A DNA stretch of 64,000 nt from an uncultured Thalassotalea sp. (GCA_947492575.1 CANLNK010000001.1:744001-808000); one strand, 5' to 3'. Counted from the stretch's first letter, positions 10,105-18,615 are shown. Numbers and translations: made by a program. Notes: generated by a model from the sequence alone, not told the origin.

Positions 10105-10929
10105 ATGGATATTATCGAAATTATATTGCTAGCGCTTATTCAAGGCCTAACCGAGTTTTTACCGATTTCTAGCTCTGCTCATTTAATATTGCCATCGCAA
10201 TTGTTCGGCTGGGTGGACCAAGGGCAAGCATTTGACGTTGCTGTTCACGTGGGTTCATTGTTGGCGGTTTGTCTTTATTTCCGCAAAGAAATTGGCGATA
10301 TGTTGGTGGCTTGGTATGCAACACTTACGCCCAACAAAGAGGATGATGCAGCGCTAACCGCAGAGCAGATATTTAATGGAAAGCTTGCATGGTGGATTAT
10401 CTTTGCATCAATTCCTTTGGGGTTATTCGGTTATTTAAGTGCTGACTTTATCGAAGAGAACTTACGCTCAGTACTTGTTATTGCTGCAACAACAATTCTA
10501 TTTGGTTTATTACTTGGTTTCGTTGATATTAAAGCAAAGCAAAATGTATCAATGGAAACGTTGGGTTTCAAAGGCACGATTATCATCGGTATTGCCCAAA
10601 TGCTAGCAATAATTCCGGGAACTTCTCGTTCAGGTATTACTATGACTGCGGGTTTAATGCTGGGTCTAACAAGAGAAAATGCGGCGCGCTTATCATTCCT
10701 AATGTCGATTCCTGCAATATCAATGGCGGGTGGCTATCTAACGTTAAAGTTAGTCACAGGCACGGCGCCGGTTGATTGGTATTCAATGGCGATTGGCAGC
10801 GTTTTATCTTTTGTTAGCGCTTATGCGTGTATTCATTATTTTCTTATTCTAGTGAACAAAATAGGCATGGTACCGTTTGTTATTTATCGCCTTATCTTAG
10901 GTATTGCGCTACTGATTTTCGCACTCTAA
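10105..10929 (+). CDS. uppP: Undecaprenyl-diphosphatase UppP (BacA)
   Basis: Polytopic inner-membrane enzyme that removes one phosphate from undecaprenyl diphosphate to regenerate the lipid carrier for peptidoglycan and O-antigen. At 274 residues, with about eight hydrophobic segments, it has both signatures: the Glu/Ser-rich 'TEFLPISSSAHL' near the N-terminus and the 'PGTSRSGITMTAGL' motif with the conserved Ser and Arg. It is third in the folB-folK-uppP set and followed by a strong terminator. Sensitivity to bacitracin depends on enzymes of this kind. Confidence 0.96.
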   Translation: MDIIEIILLALIQGLTEFLPISSSAHLILPSQLFGWVDQGQAFDVAVHVGSLLAVCLYFRKEIGDMLVAWYATLTPNKEDDAALTAEQIFNGKLAWWIIFASIPLGLFGYLSADFIEENLRSVLVIAATTILFGLLLGFVDIKAKQNVSMETLGFKGTIIIGIAQMLAIIPGTSRSGITMTAGLMLGLTRENAARLSFLMSIPAISMAGGYLTLKLVTGTAPVDWYSMAIGSVLSFVSAYACIHYFLILVNKIGMVPFVIYRLILGIALLIFAL

Positions 10930-10973
10930 GCCGTGCTCTGTGCAAAATGGCTGTAATGAAATAAATACAAAAA

Positions 10974-10999
10974 AGCGCTCTAAATAGAGCGCTTTTTTT
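10974..10999 (+). terminator. Intrinsic terminator after folB-folK-uppP
   Basis: An 8-bp stem AGCGCTCT / AGAGCGCT with loop AAAT is followed by six T. It is preceded by an A run, so it could also work on the other strand, although no minus-strand gene ends here. Confidence 0.88.
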
Positions 11000-11121
11000 G
11001 TGCCGCTATCTACGGCTAATGTGAGGTAGGGTAAACTTGCTCACATTAGAAATGTGCGCTGTATTCCTCTATCCAATAATAATCTCAGCGCCTTAATGAC
11101 AACAAACAACAGGTATTCTCG

Positions 11122-12273
11122 ATGGATTTATCATTAACAGAAGAACAATTAATGATTCAAGATATGGCGCGCAAATTCGCAGACAGCGAGTTGGCGCCGG
11201 TAGCTGCTGAGCTAGATCATCATAACGACCAAACTCTCTTTCAAGCTAACCTTAAAAAACTCGCTGAACTAGGCTTTATGGGGCTAAATATTTCAAGTGA
11301 GTACGGTGGCGTTGAAGCGGGTACTGTGGCGTTTAGTTTAGCGATTACCGAGCTTGCTAGAGCTTGTGCGTCTACTGCTGTTACTACGTCTGTGACCAAT
11401 ATGGTAGCTGAAGTTATTCAAGCCGTAGGTAATGACGAACAAAAACAAAAATATCTGCCTAAAATATGTAGCGGCGAATACTTGGCGGGTGGCTTTTGTT
11501 TAACAGAACCTGCTGCCGGTTCTGATCCTGCCAGCATGAAAACAACTGCGGTAAAAGACGGCGATGACTATGTATTAAATGGCAGCAAAATCTATATCAC
11601 CAGTGGCTCATTTGCGGGTGTATTTGTTGTTTGGGCGGTGACAAACCCTGAAGCACGCAAAGGTAAAGGCATTTCTTGTTTTCTCGTTGAAGCGGGTACG
11701 CCAGGAATGACAATCGGTAAAGCAGAAGAAAAAATGGGCCAGAAAGCATCACCGACCAATGAAGTTCATTTTGATAATTGCCGTATACCAGCATCTGCGT
11801 TGATGGGCGAAGAGGACAAAGGCTTTGCCATTGCTGTCGGTGAATTAGCAGGCGGTCGCATCGGTATCGGTTCTTTAGCGTTAGGTGTTGGTTTAGCGGC
11901 CATGGACTATGCGAGACAGTTCATCACAGAGCGTGAGCAGTTTGGTCAATCATTATCGAGCTTCCAAGGTTTACAATGGAAATTGGCTGATAGATACACT
12001 GAACTAGAGGCGTCACGCCTACTATTAATGCAAGCAGCTGATTTAAAAGAGAAGGGACTGCCCTTTGGTCAAGCAGCTTCCATGGCTAAACTATTTGCCT
12101 CAGAGAAAGCCAACAAAGCTTGTTACGATGCGCAGCAATTACTCGGAGGCGCAGGATATATAAAAGAATATCCGCTTGAGCGTTTAGCGCGCGACGTGCG
12201 TATAACTTCAATTTATGAAGGTACGAGTGAGATTCAAAAGGTCATTATTGCAAGAGGTCTATTATCGGCTTAG
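11122..12273 (+). CDS. Acyl-CoA dehydrogenase, short/medium-chain type
   Basis: FAD-dependent alpha,beta-dehydrogenation of acyl-CoA (fatty-acid or branched-chain amino-acid breakdown), passing electrons to ETF. The 383-residue protein has the standard three-domain layout: N-terminal helical domain, middle beta domain with 'FCLTEPAAGSDPASMKTTA' and 'GSKIYITSG', and C-terminal helical domain. The catalytic base is E366 in 'IYEGTSEIQ', the position found in short/medium-chain and butyryl-CoA dehydrogenases. It stands alone between two terminator-bounded units, so the substrate cannot be fixed by context. Confidence 0.93.
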   Translation: MDLSLTEEQLMIQDMARKFADSELAPVAAELDHHNDQTLFQANLKKLAELGFMGLNISSEYGGVEAGTVAFSLAITELARACASTAVTTSVTNMVAEVIQAVGNDEQKQKYLPKICSGEYLAGGFCLTEPAAGSDPASMKTTAVKDGDDYVLNGSKIYITSGSFAGVFVVWAVTNPEARKGKGISCFLVEAGTPGMTIGKAEEKMGQKASPTNEVHFDNCRIPASALMGEEDKGFAIAVGELAGGRIGIGSLALGVGLAAMDYARQFITEREQFGQSLSSFQGLQWKLADRYTELEASRLLLMQAADLKEKGLPFGQAASMAKLFASEKANKACYDAQQLLGGAGYIKEYPLERLARDVRITSIYEGTSEIQKVIIARGLLSA

Positions 12274-12419
12274 CGGCATATTTTAAGTAACTCTGCATTT
12301 GTGGAAGAGTTCCTTGCAGCGATAGCATCGCTTTTAATGTAACGATCAAAATTTTACATATTTTTCATTGTTAACCTAGAGTTAACTTACATGTTGTTTA
12401 TATCGTTGCAAGAGCTTTT

Positions 12420-12857
12420 ATGAAATCACTTATCTATATTAGCGAGGCTTGTCAGCCATTTAGTTACCATGAGTTGATGGAGCTTGCCGATAAAGCTTCA
12501 GCTGAAAATACAAATCATCTAATAACAGGCTTTCTTTGTTTTAAAAACAATACCTTTATTCAATATCTTGAAGGCGAAAGTATAGAATTAGGGGATTTAT
12601 TTACCAAAATATCGCAAGATACACGCCATAAAATCATCAATATGATCTATGTAGATGATGATGGACCCCGACGGTTTCCTAAATGGCATATGCGATATGT
12701 AGACAGTGCTACAGAGTTTAATCACAGTATCGAACCTTTTATTTTTAATCTCATGAAACTTATGAAGGTGGCCAGTGTCGATGGTAAAGAGTGGCATGAC
12801 ATGATTTGGCGGGGGATAGAGCTACTTGCCAGGGGCGGAGAAAAAGCAAAAGTTTAG
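12420..12857 (+). CDS. Short BLUF-domain blue-light sensor (first of a pair)
   Basis: A stand-alone BLUF protein of 145 residues, which would bind flavin and respond to blue light. All residues needed for the photocycle are present: Y6 in 'IYISEA', N30, Q48 in 'FIQYLEG', and the W89-x-M91 pair in 'WHM'. The tail of about 50 residues is the helical cap typical of short BLUF proteins; there is no fused EAL, GGDEF or cyclase domain, so signalling must go through a partner protein. A second BLUF gene begins 181 bp downstream with the same key positions, suggesting duplication. Confidence 0.9.
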   Translation: MKSLIYISEACQPFSYHELMELADKASAENTNHLITGFLCFKNNTFIQYLEGESIELGDLFTKISQDTRHKIINMIYVDDDGPRRFPKWHMRYVDSATEFNHSIEPFIFNLMKLMKVASVDGKEWHDMIWRGIELLARGGEKAKV

Positions 12858-13038
12858 TTTTGTCTCTTGTTTATGTTTATGTTTGTGTTTGCCCCAACAA
12901 TAGGTCAGTGAATAAGTAAGTATTCTTGGGATATATTGCTCCTGGCTCCTTGAACTGTTTAGGGCAGTGACAGTGGTAGTAGCCAATGAAATCAGTAACA
13001 TTAAATGTTTTTGTCTGTTCTGAGCCGTTAAACTAAAA

Positions 13039-13464
13039 ATGAAAGCTTATATATATATCAGTGAACCTATTCACCCGTTTAGTGATGAAGCACTAGAGAG
13101 CTTAATTGAGGAATCAATCGAGCGAAACTCTGACGCGGGTATTACTGGCTTTTTATGTTATCAAGATGGTTTGTTCATTCAATATTTTGAGGGTGAGCAG
13201 CAAGCAGTTGACCGATTGTTTTTGAGAATCTATCAAGATAAGCGACACAAATTACTCAACTACCATATTCGTGAGCCAATTAGCTCACCTAAATTCCCGC
13301 ATTGGCAAATGAAAGTTATCAAGAAAAAACGCCTTGAAGCTAATAACATTGAGCCCTTTTTATTTAATCAACTTAAAGGCTTAAAAGATGACAATAGTAG
13401 TCATTTTGATTGGCAGTCTATGGTTTGGCGTGGTGTTGATATGATCGCTAAAAAGTATGTTTAG
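13039..13464 (+). CDS. Short BLUF-domain blue-light sensor (second of a pair)
   Basis: A paralogue of the preceding gene, 141 residues, again complete for flavin photochemistry: Y6 in 'IYISEP', N30, Q48 in 'FIQYFEG' and W89/M91 in 'WQM'. It keeps the more standard 'GITGFL' sequence, where the first copy has 'LITGFL'. The two proteins share layout and the ending 'W..M.WRG.....A' but differ widely elsewhere, so the duplication is not recent. The 181-bp gap between them may contain a separate promoter. A bidirectional terminator follows. Confidence 0.9.
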   Translation: MKAYIYISEPIHPFSDEALESLIEESIERNSDAGITGFLCYQDGLFIQYFEGEQQAVDRLFLRIYQDKRHKLLNYHIREPISSPKFPHWQMKVIKKKRLEANNIEPFLFNQLKGLKDDNSSHFDWQSMVWRGVDMIAKKYV

Positions 13465-13494
13465 CTAATGGACTTTAGGAATTATGACAAAAAG

Positions 13495-13516
13495 AAAGGG
13501 CCAATCGGCCCTTTTT
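13495..13516. terminator. Bidirectional terminator between the BLUF pair and the membrane-protein gene
   Basis: The 8-bp stem AAAGGGCC / GGCCCTTT with loop AATC is followed by T on the plus strand and by TCTTTTT on the minus strand. It can serve both the second BLUF gene and the converging gene at 13578-13838. Confidence 0.85.
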
Positions 13517-13577
13517 TATGACTTTTTCAACGGCTATCAAAGCCAACGCAACATGCGCCAATATAATACGTTCTTGA

Positions 13578-13838
13578 TTAGGCGTTAGCAGGCTTACGCG
13601 AATAGTACTTGTAAATGCCAACAACAGATGCTGATATCCAGAATATTTCGATTACAAAGCTGGCTAAGTTAAAGTTAATGCACAGACTAATAAGCAGTAA
13701 AATTGCACCCACCAGATTGAATAGGTTGTATTTCAACCCTTTAGGATCAAGCTTTTCTAGTTGAATAAGAAAAAACGCGAGGACAACAAGGAACGTGCCT
13801 GCCATACCAACGATATCGGCAAATAGTGAAATAGACAT
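13578..13838 (-). CDS. Small inner-membrane protein, CBU_0592-like family
   Basis: About 86 residues with three predicted membrane helices ('ADIVGMAGTFLVVLAFFLIQ', 'LFNLVGAILLLISLCINF', 'FVIEIFWISASVVGIYKYY'). The pattern, including 'LEKLDPKGLKYNLFNLVGA', resembles the CBU_0592 family, whose function is unknown. I choose the ATG at 13838 because GGAG lies 6 bp upstream; the longest frame would need a TTG at 13850 that overlaps this Shine-Dalgarno. It is monocistronic and behind an unusually long leader region. Confidence 0.75.
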   Translation of the reverse strand: MSISLFADIVGMAGTFLVVLAFFLIQLEKLDPKGLKYNLFNLVGAILLLISLCINFNLASFVIEIFWISASVVGIYKYYSRKPANA

Positions 13839-14177
13839 AATAGACTCCAAAACGAGAGCGGCAACGCACTCACATAAAGTGCATCGTTAGCGCGCCACTG
13901 AATAAATAAAACACTACTGGCATTAAGAGCCAGAAACTTCAGACAGGCGCGGTTCCTTGGAGACTAAACCAATTGTCATTAAGCTCGATGAGAATGACCT
14001 TCCTTTTGGCAGCGGGCGCGTATTTTAGTGATGTGTTCGGGAATTGCAATACTCTTATTCGTCAGCCTGTTTTTGAGCAGTTAGAATACTGTCAGTAGTT
14101 CTATACACTTTTTATGACTTGTTTCTTTGCAAGATTGCCCCAACAATAAAGACATAAGCAAATTTAGAGGCAAACCA
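13839..14177. other. Divergent intergenic region, no gene seen
   Basis: 339 bp between the CBU_0592-like gene (minus) and cnoX (plus). It contains a 6-bp hairpin near 13974-13997 (GTCATT / AATGAC) and GC-rich patches, but nothing I can match to a known riboswitch or small RNA. It most likely carries the two divergent promoters and a long leader for the membrane-protein gene. Confidence 0.4.
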
Positions 14178-15023
14178 GTGAATTCAAACGCGGTATCTTT
14201 AACATTAGAAAACTTTCAACAAGTTGTATTAGAAGATTCAAAAGAGAAGTTAGTGCTTGTCGCATTCTGGGCGGACCAAGTGCCCGAGAGTGTAGAGCTC
14301 AGAGATAAACTAGCGGTTTTAACTGCTTCAGCTGAAAATATTATTTTTGCAGACGTAGACTGTCAAACACACCAGCAAATCGCTATGCAATTTGGCATTC
14401 AAGGTTTACCTACTGCTGTGTTGGTTAAAGATGGACAGCCAATTGATGGCGTCTCAGGTCCACAAACAGACGAGACTATCGCTCAGTTCTTAGATAAACA
14501 TTTACCAAAGCCGCAAGATGAGTTTCTATCAAGTGCTCGCCAAGCACTTGCCGAGAATAACCCTAACGAAGCCTATACGTTAGCTAAGCAAGCGTATGAA
14601 CTAGACATTGAGCGTGCAGACATCAAATTAGTACTTGCCGACGCTTGTATTTCTATTGGCAAGACAGCTGACGCAGAAGCATTATTAGCAACCATCAAAA
14701 TGGTCGATCAGGACAGCTACTATCAAGCGATTACTGCGAAGATTGAGCTTGCAAACGAAGCCGCTGATTCACCAGAAATAAAAGCGCTAGAACAAGCACT
14801 AGAATCAAACCCTAGTGACGCTGCGTTAGTTCAGCAGTTGGCAGCGCAATACAGCCAAGTTAATCGCCAAGAAGAGGCATTAGCCTTGTTATTTAGGCAG
14901 GTGCAAACGGTACGTGATGACGCAGAGAGTAAAAAGCTCTTGTTGGATGTTATGAAGGCATTACCAGATGGTGACCCGCTAGCATCCAAATATCGCCGTA
15001 AACTTTACACATTGATGTACTAA
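14178..15023 (+). CDS. cnoX: Chaperedoxin CnoX (YbbN), thioredoxin-fold with TPR
   Basis: Family members hold unfolded proteins during oxidative (HOCl) stress and hand them to DnaK or GroEL. The N-terminal thioredoxin fold (about 1-110) is followed by TPR-like helices to the C-terminus. The redox motif is gone: the CxxC position reads 'WADQVPES' with no cysteine, as in holdases that work without thiol-disulfide exchange (E. coli CnoX has SxxC). I choose GTG 14178 because AGAGGC lies just upstream and it gives 281 residues, against 284 in E. coli; an upstream TTG at 14127 is open but unsupported. A bidirectional terminator follows. Confidence 0.9.
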   Translation: MNSNAVSLTLENFQQVVLEDSKEKLVLVAFWADQVPESVELRDKLAVLTASAENIIFADVDCQTHQQIAMQFGIQGLPTAVLVKDGQPIDGVSGPQTDETIAQFLDKHLPKPQDEFLSSARQALAENNPNEAYTLAKQAYELDIERADIKLVLADACISIGKTADAEALLATIKMVDQDSYYQAITAKIELANEAADSPEIKALEQALESNPSDAALVQQLAAQYSQVNRQEEALALLFRQVQTVRDDAESKKLLLDVMKALPDGDPLASKYRRKLYTLMY

Positions 15024-15133
15024 GTTAAGTTGCTAACTTAAGGCCTAGGAACTTTGCTTGGATGAAAGGTATAGCTTGGAGCACAAGCCCTTAGGGTAGG
15101 CAATCGTAATAAGATAGTCGCTATGTAATTAAT

Positions 15134-15174
15134 AAAAAAGCCGAACGCCTGATATATAAGCGTTCGGCTTTTTC
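15134..15174. terminator. Bidirectional terminator between cnoX and msrA
   Basis: A 14-bp perfect stem (AAAAAGCCGAACGC / GCGTTCGGCTTTTT) with loop CTGATATATAA lies downstream of both converging genes, with A and T tails on either side. Confidence 0.9.
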
Positions 15175-15239
15175 GTGTTTAGCGCTAAATTAGTACTGAT
15201 TTAATACTAATGCCTTAAATAAAATTACATCAAGTTCGG

Positions 15240-15794
15240 TTATTTAAGTTTGCTAGCGAAGGTCTGCTTAAACTTAAGCAGTTTCGGCGAGACAACCGCT
15301 TGGCAGTATTGATTCTCAGGATTGTTGTTGAAATAGCCTTGGTGATATTCTTCACCGCCAAAAAATTCAATCGCTGCAGTTACTTCCGTAACAACAGGAT
15401 CTGGCCAAATCTTATCATCATTGATTTCACTGATAATCGCATTAGCGGCTTGCTGCTGTTCTTCGTTGTGAAAGAATATTGCTGAGCGGTATTGTCGGCC
15501 AATATCATTACCTTGACGGTTAAGTTGCGTCGGGTCGTGCAAAGCAAAAAATATTTCTAACACTTCGCGGTAAGAGATAAGTTCTGGATCAAACGTTAAT
15601 TGAACCACTTCTGCGTGATCCGTTTCACCACTACAAACCGTTTTATAATCTGCTGTTTCTTTCGTACCGCCCATATAACCAGATACAGCCGATTGAATTC
15701 CTTGCAGTTGATTGAAAGCCGCTTCAATACACCAGAAGCAACCACCAGCGAGAGTTGCTGTTTGAAGATTTGTTGTCATTCGTAAAACGCCCAT
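15240..15794 (-). CDS. msrA: Peptide methionine (S)-S-oxide reductase MsrA
   Basis: Repairs methionine-S-sulfoxide in proteins and free methionine using thioredoxin. The catalytic cysteine is the first in 'AGGCFWCIEAAF', and the family segments 'SGYMGG', 'YRSAIFF' and 'EYHQGYF' are present; no MsrB domain is fused. The first ATG is at 15794; the ATG at 15779 (MTTNLQTATLAGG) is about equally likely, as neither has a strong Shine-Dalgarno. Its location next to cnoX, another oxidative-damage gene, is suggestive, but the genes converge. Confidence 0.95.
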   Translation of the reverse strand: MGVLRMTTNLQTATLAGGCFWCIEAAFNQLQGIQSAVSGYMGGTKETADYKTVCSGETDHAEVVQLTFDPELISYREVLEIFFALHDPTQLNRQGNDIGRQYRSAIFFHNEEQQQAANAIISEINDDKIWPDPVVTEVTAAIEFFGGEEYHQGYFNNNPENQYCQAVVSPKLLKFKQTFASKLK

Positions 15795-15866
15795 AACATG
15801 TCTAACTTTTGGTAAAGATACATTATGGACGTTTAGACGTCTATATATTTTTAGTAATAAATTAGA

Positions 15867-16985
15867 CTATTTTAAATCGTAAGCAATATGTTGATGAAAA
15901 CGTACGATAACCTCGTTTTCTTCTGGCAACATTTTAAGCTCGCTCGTCATTGACTTTATCGCCATTTCTATCTGATTTAAAAACTTCGCATGTGCCGAGT
16001 CAGCCTGGTTTTCTTTGGTGGCAACGAAAACTAAGTGAATGTTGTCGACAAGTGCTTTTGCGTCCCATTTACTGATCACGCCACACGGTGACATTTCAGG
16101 GTTGTAGCCGAGCATTTGCAGCTCCCCAATACGTGATAGTGTCTCGTACTCACTATGACGAACAATGGGAATTAAACCATTGGCGATTAACGCACCGTTG
16201 TTTAGGTTGTAGCGCTTAGCCGCTTTGGTGAAGGCGTCTGTCACCATTGCGTATAGCGGGTTATAAGGATCGCTAGAGTTCAAATCAATATCTGCTAGAT
16301 TTACCAAATCAGATTTAACTGGCAGGCTTACGATGGCGTAAGTCATTTGTCGTTGTGAAACAGGCAACTCTACGTGCTGGCTTGCATAGCGAATTTTGAT
16401 GGTTCTCAGTTTCTGCGCTTTACTCTCAACACCTGTTTTTGCTTTGGCAAACAAGTCATAGGTTAGGTGTTGATGGTCTCTTAAACGGTAGTTCAATTCT
16501 CCAAGTTCCAATGATTTTTCCAGCTCTTCCAGTAAGTGAGTAATTTTCGCATGGAAGCTTGCCGCGTTGATACGAATGTCATTGCCTGTCGCAAGAAATA
16601 ATAAAGTGATTTTTTCTGCGCGGTGGTTAGCGTCGAAAAAGGTTTTTTGAAGCTCGTGATAAGCAGGGTTGTAGTAAAACAATATTTGCTGGTTAGTTTG
16701 CCACTGGTGCATTTCCTGCGAATAGCGCACGCGCGCTAGCTTATCGTTAGCAATAAACAGGCTATTGCTTACTTCATATTTTTTACTTAGTGCAAAAAGC
16801 TTATTGGCGATGAACTGATAAAGGTCGCCATAGTGATTAAGTGGAGTCGTTGCACCTTCCTGTGCTGAAAATAGGTCAATAATACGGTCTGTTAACGGGA
16901 ATTCAGCAAGTAAGTAGTGGTTATCTCGAACATTAGTCGGGATATAAGCTTTGTGTGCAGCACTTCGCTTGCGGATAATTGACAT
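15867..16985 (-). CDS. Uncharacterised protein made of two related halves (DUF3083-like)
   Basis: 372 residues, no signal peptide or membrane helix, so cytosolic. Half 1 (about 22-190) and half 2 (about 215-372) align in order: 'YLLAEFPLTDRIIDL' with 'YAIVSLPVKSDLVNL'; 'SNSLFIANDKLARVRYS' with 'NNGALIANGLIPIVRHS'; 'ILFYYNP' with 'MLGYNP'; 'LLFLAT' with 'LVFVAT'; 'DHQHLTYDLF' with 'FHQHIAYDLK'. This shows an internal duplication. I believe it belongs to the gammaproteobacterial DUF3083 group, but that is recall and not checked. Start at ATG 16985 is supported by AAGGAAA just upstream. No function can be stated. Confidence 0.7.
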   Translation of the reverse strand: MSIIRKRSAAHKAYIPTNVRDNHYLLAEFPLTDRIIDLFSAQEGATTPLNHYGDLYQFIANKLFALSKKYEVSNSLFIANDKLARVRYSQEMHQWQTNQQILFYYNPAYHELQKTFFDANHRAEKITLLFLATGNDIRINAASFHAKITHLLEELEKSLELGELNYRLRDHQHLTYDLFAKAKTGVESKAQKLRTIKIRYASQHVELPVSQRQMTYAIVSLPVKSDLVNLADIDLNSSDPYNPLYAMVTDAFTKAAKRYNLNNGALIANGLIPIVRHSEYETLSRIGELQMLGYNPEMSPCGVISKWDAKALVDNIHLVFVATKENQADSAHAKFLNQIEMAIKSMTSELKMLPEENEVIVRFHQHIAYDLK

Positions 16986-17275
16986 AGAGTTTCCTTGAGA
17001 GTTGGTAATACGGTGATTCGGGGCGAGTATAGTTAGCACTTATGACACTTTTATTTCACTGGTTGACCATCTTTAAGGGGCTAGTTACTGATTTTGTTAT
17101 GATTTTCAGGGTAAATACTTTTGAAGTGAATTTTTTATGACATTTATCTTCTTGGCAGATTACGGCTTATCGAGATAATACTAATTGCATTAAATATTTG
17201 ATTAAATTGGTATAAGATCTCCTACAAGATAATGCTCCGTTTGAGCCCTGCATTTTTATTTTATAAGGAAGTTAT

Positions 17276-17497
17276 TTGTTACCTGATAACCAAGCCGAGT
17301 TAATTGACGCAATTAATCAAACCATGCCCTTTGGCAAATATGCTGGACGCAAGTTACTCCAGCTTCCTGAACCTTATCTTGTGTGGTTTAACAGCAACGG
17401 CTTTCCGGAAGGAAAATTAGGTAAACAGTTAGCGCTCGTATACGAAATAAAATTGAATGGTTTAGAGGGGATGTTAAAGCCGCTATTGAGAGGGTAA
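17276..17497 (+). CDS. DUF3820-family small protein
   Basis: 73 residues with the family core 'MPFGKYAGRKLLQLPEPYLVWF', a compact domain also found in proteins described as putative quorum-sensing-regulated virulence factors; its function is unknown. The start is TTG at 17276, preceded by AAGGAAG with a 4-bp gap; no in-frame ATG precedes the conserved core. It converges with maoP after a short gap. Confidence 0.8.
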   Translation: MLPDNQAELIDAINQTMPFGKYAGRKLLQLPEPYLVWFNSNGFPEGKLGKQLALVYEIKLNGLEGMLKPLLRG

Positions 17498-17526
17498 CGG
17501 CTTTAACAAAAGGTAAAATATACAAG

Positions 17527-17898
17527 TTAGTCGCTTTCTAAGTCGATAGGGTCGGCCGTACTATCGTCTTCTCCGGCTTCTACTTTAGTGCGGCCAAATA
17601 GCGTGTGAAATTGTTTTGGTGTGAGTACCTTGTTTTGGTATTTCAACCAAGCTTTTTCCACTTTACTCTCTGGTAACAAACTTCCTTGGCATACTTCGAC
17701 GAAGCGTTGTTCCTCGTCATTGAGTGGTTCGCGTTTTGCCGTTGCAAGTTCTTGCAGGGCAACGCCATGGTTTTCTAAAATTTGAACTTCAGAAAGGGTA
17801 TAGTCACCACTGCGACTCATGCCTCTTGGATAGTTTCTGTCATCATAAAACTTACGGCTAGCTTTAAAGCTATCTTTTGGTGTGCTAGTAGTTGTCAT
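17527..17898 (-). CDS. maoP: Macrodomain Ori organisation protein MaoP (YifE, DUF413)
   Basis: E. coli MaoP acts with a nearby DNA site, maoS, to organise the Ori macrodomain of the chromosome. The characteristic run 'RKFYDDRNYPRGMSRSGDYT' matches the YifE N-terminus, followed by 'EAL/KREPLNDEE'-type and 'KYQNKV...RFHTL'-type positions ('AKREPLNDEEQ', 'WLKYQNKV', 'QFHTLFGR'). The acidic tail resembles E. coli as well. I use the ATG at 17898 (124 residues); the longer frame would begin at TTG 17910. Upstream lies an AT-rich region with a long palindrome. Confidence 0.88.
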   Translation of the reverse strand: MTTTSTPKDSFKASRKFYDDRNYPRGMSRSGDYTLSEVQILENHGVALQELATAKREPLNDEEQRFVEVCQGSLLPESKVEKAWLKYQNKVLTPKQFHTLFGRTKVEAGEDDSTADPIDLESD

Positions 17899-18292
17899 AA
17901 CAATACTCAAAAAATAAATATAAAGATTACGATTGGATTTTTAGCTCAACTTTAAGGTGTTGGCAACTAATTTTTATGAACGTTTTTTAATTAAAAAAAC
18001 GTTCATAATATAAGTCAGTTATTAAACTTTATTTGTCTAATAAATTATTGGATACAAATAAAACGATATATAGCTATTAAGTAAATTGCTGTTTTATTTA
18101 TGGTTTAAATTCCATCCAATAGTTATCAGAGAGTATTAACATTTCACTTACAAAAAATGACACTTTTATTAAGCTTTTGTTATTGCAATACAGTAAATTT
18201 TGTTTTTAAATGAATTGTCGACTGATGTTCAATGTCGTCCGCTTTATAGAATAATTCATTATACTTATCATTAAGTTACGGAGAAAAGATCT
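17899..18292. other. AT-rich divergent region between maoP and rmf
   Basis: 394 bp with no gene, much richer in A and T than its neighbours. It holds a long inverted repeat 76 bp upstream of the maoP ATG (listed separately) and, near 18240-18270, several TATA-like stretches before rmf that may contain the rmf promoter. I could not pick a promoter with proper spacing. Confidence 0.5.
17974..18008. repeat. Long AT-rich palindrome upstream of maoP
   Basis: Arms TTATGAACGTTTTTT (left) and AAAAAACGTTCATAA (right) are perfectly complementary over 15 bp around a self-complementary centre, making an almost seamless 35-bp palindrome. It lacks a GC stem, so a terminator is unlikely; it resembles a dimer-binding operator or a chromosome-organising site. 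Confidence 0.75.
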
Positions 18293-18466
18293 ATGAGAAG
18301 ACAAAAAAGAGATCGTCTAGGTAGAGCACATTCAAATGGTTATCAAGCAGGCCTTAGCGGCAAATCTCGGGACAATTGCCCTTATCAAAATATCGATGCG
18401 AAATCAGAATGGTTAGGTGGCTGGCGAGCCGCGGTCAACGACAAAAATTTGGGGCTGATAAAATGA
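18293..18466 (+). CDS. rmf: Ribosome modulation factor Rmf
   Basis: 57 residues, very basic, with the family core 'MRRQKRDRLGRAHSNGYQAG' followed by 'CPYQ' and 'EWLGGWRAA', closely matching E. coli Rmf. Rmf binds near the anti-Shine-Dalgarno region of 16S rRNA in stationary phase and turns 70S ribosomes into inactive 100S dimers. A GGAG sequence (in ACGGAGAAAAG) sits about 9 bp before the ATG, and a strong terminator follows about 80 bp after the stop. In E. coli rmf is induced by ppGpp; whether the same holds here is inference. Confidence 0.96.
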   Translation: MRRQKRDRLGRAHSNGYQAGLSGKSRDNCPYQNIDAKSEWLGGWRAAVNDKNLGLIK

Positions 18467-18546
18467 TACGTAAGCTCAACACCGGCAGAGCTTATCAATA
18501 ACTAGCTGGTTTCATCCAATTAAGTATTAACCACAGAATTTAAAGG

Positions 18547-18572
18547 AAAAGCCCGCGAAAGCGGGCTTTTTC
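18547..18572. terminator. Terminator between rmf and moeB
   Basis: A 10-bp stem AAAAGCCCGC / GCGGGCTTTT with a GAAA tetraloop is followed by T. It lies downstream of both rmf (plus) and moeB (minus); A residues on the left allow use in both directions. Confidence 0.9.
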
Positions 18573-18615
18573 GTTAAAATGATTTGGACGCGAGAATCCT
18601 TAAATATTGATTATG

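Noticed and set aside
12866-12890. T/G-rich short repeat (TTTATG-like) after the first BLUF gene
   Set aside because: Low-complexity sequence with no hairpin or coding meaning.
13839-14177. Riboswitch in the leader of the CBU_0592-like gene
   Set aside because: Some short stems are present, but no known riboswitch core could be recognised.
14127-14177. Longer N-terminus for CnoX from TTG 14127
   Set aside because: No Shine-Dalgarno and no homology in the added 17 residues; GTG 14178 fits family length.
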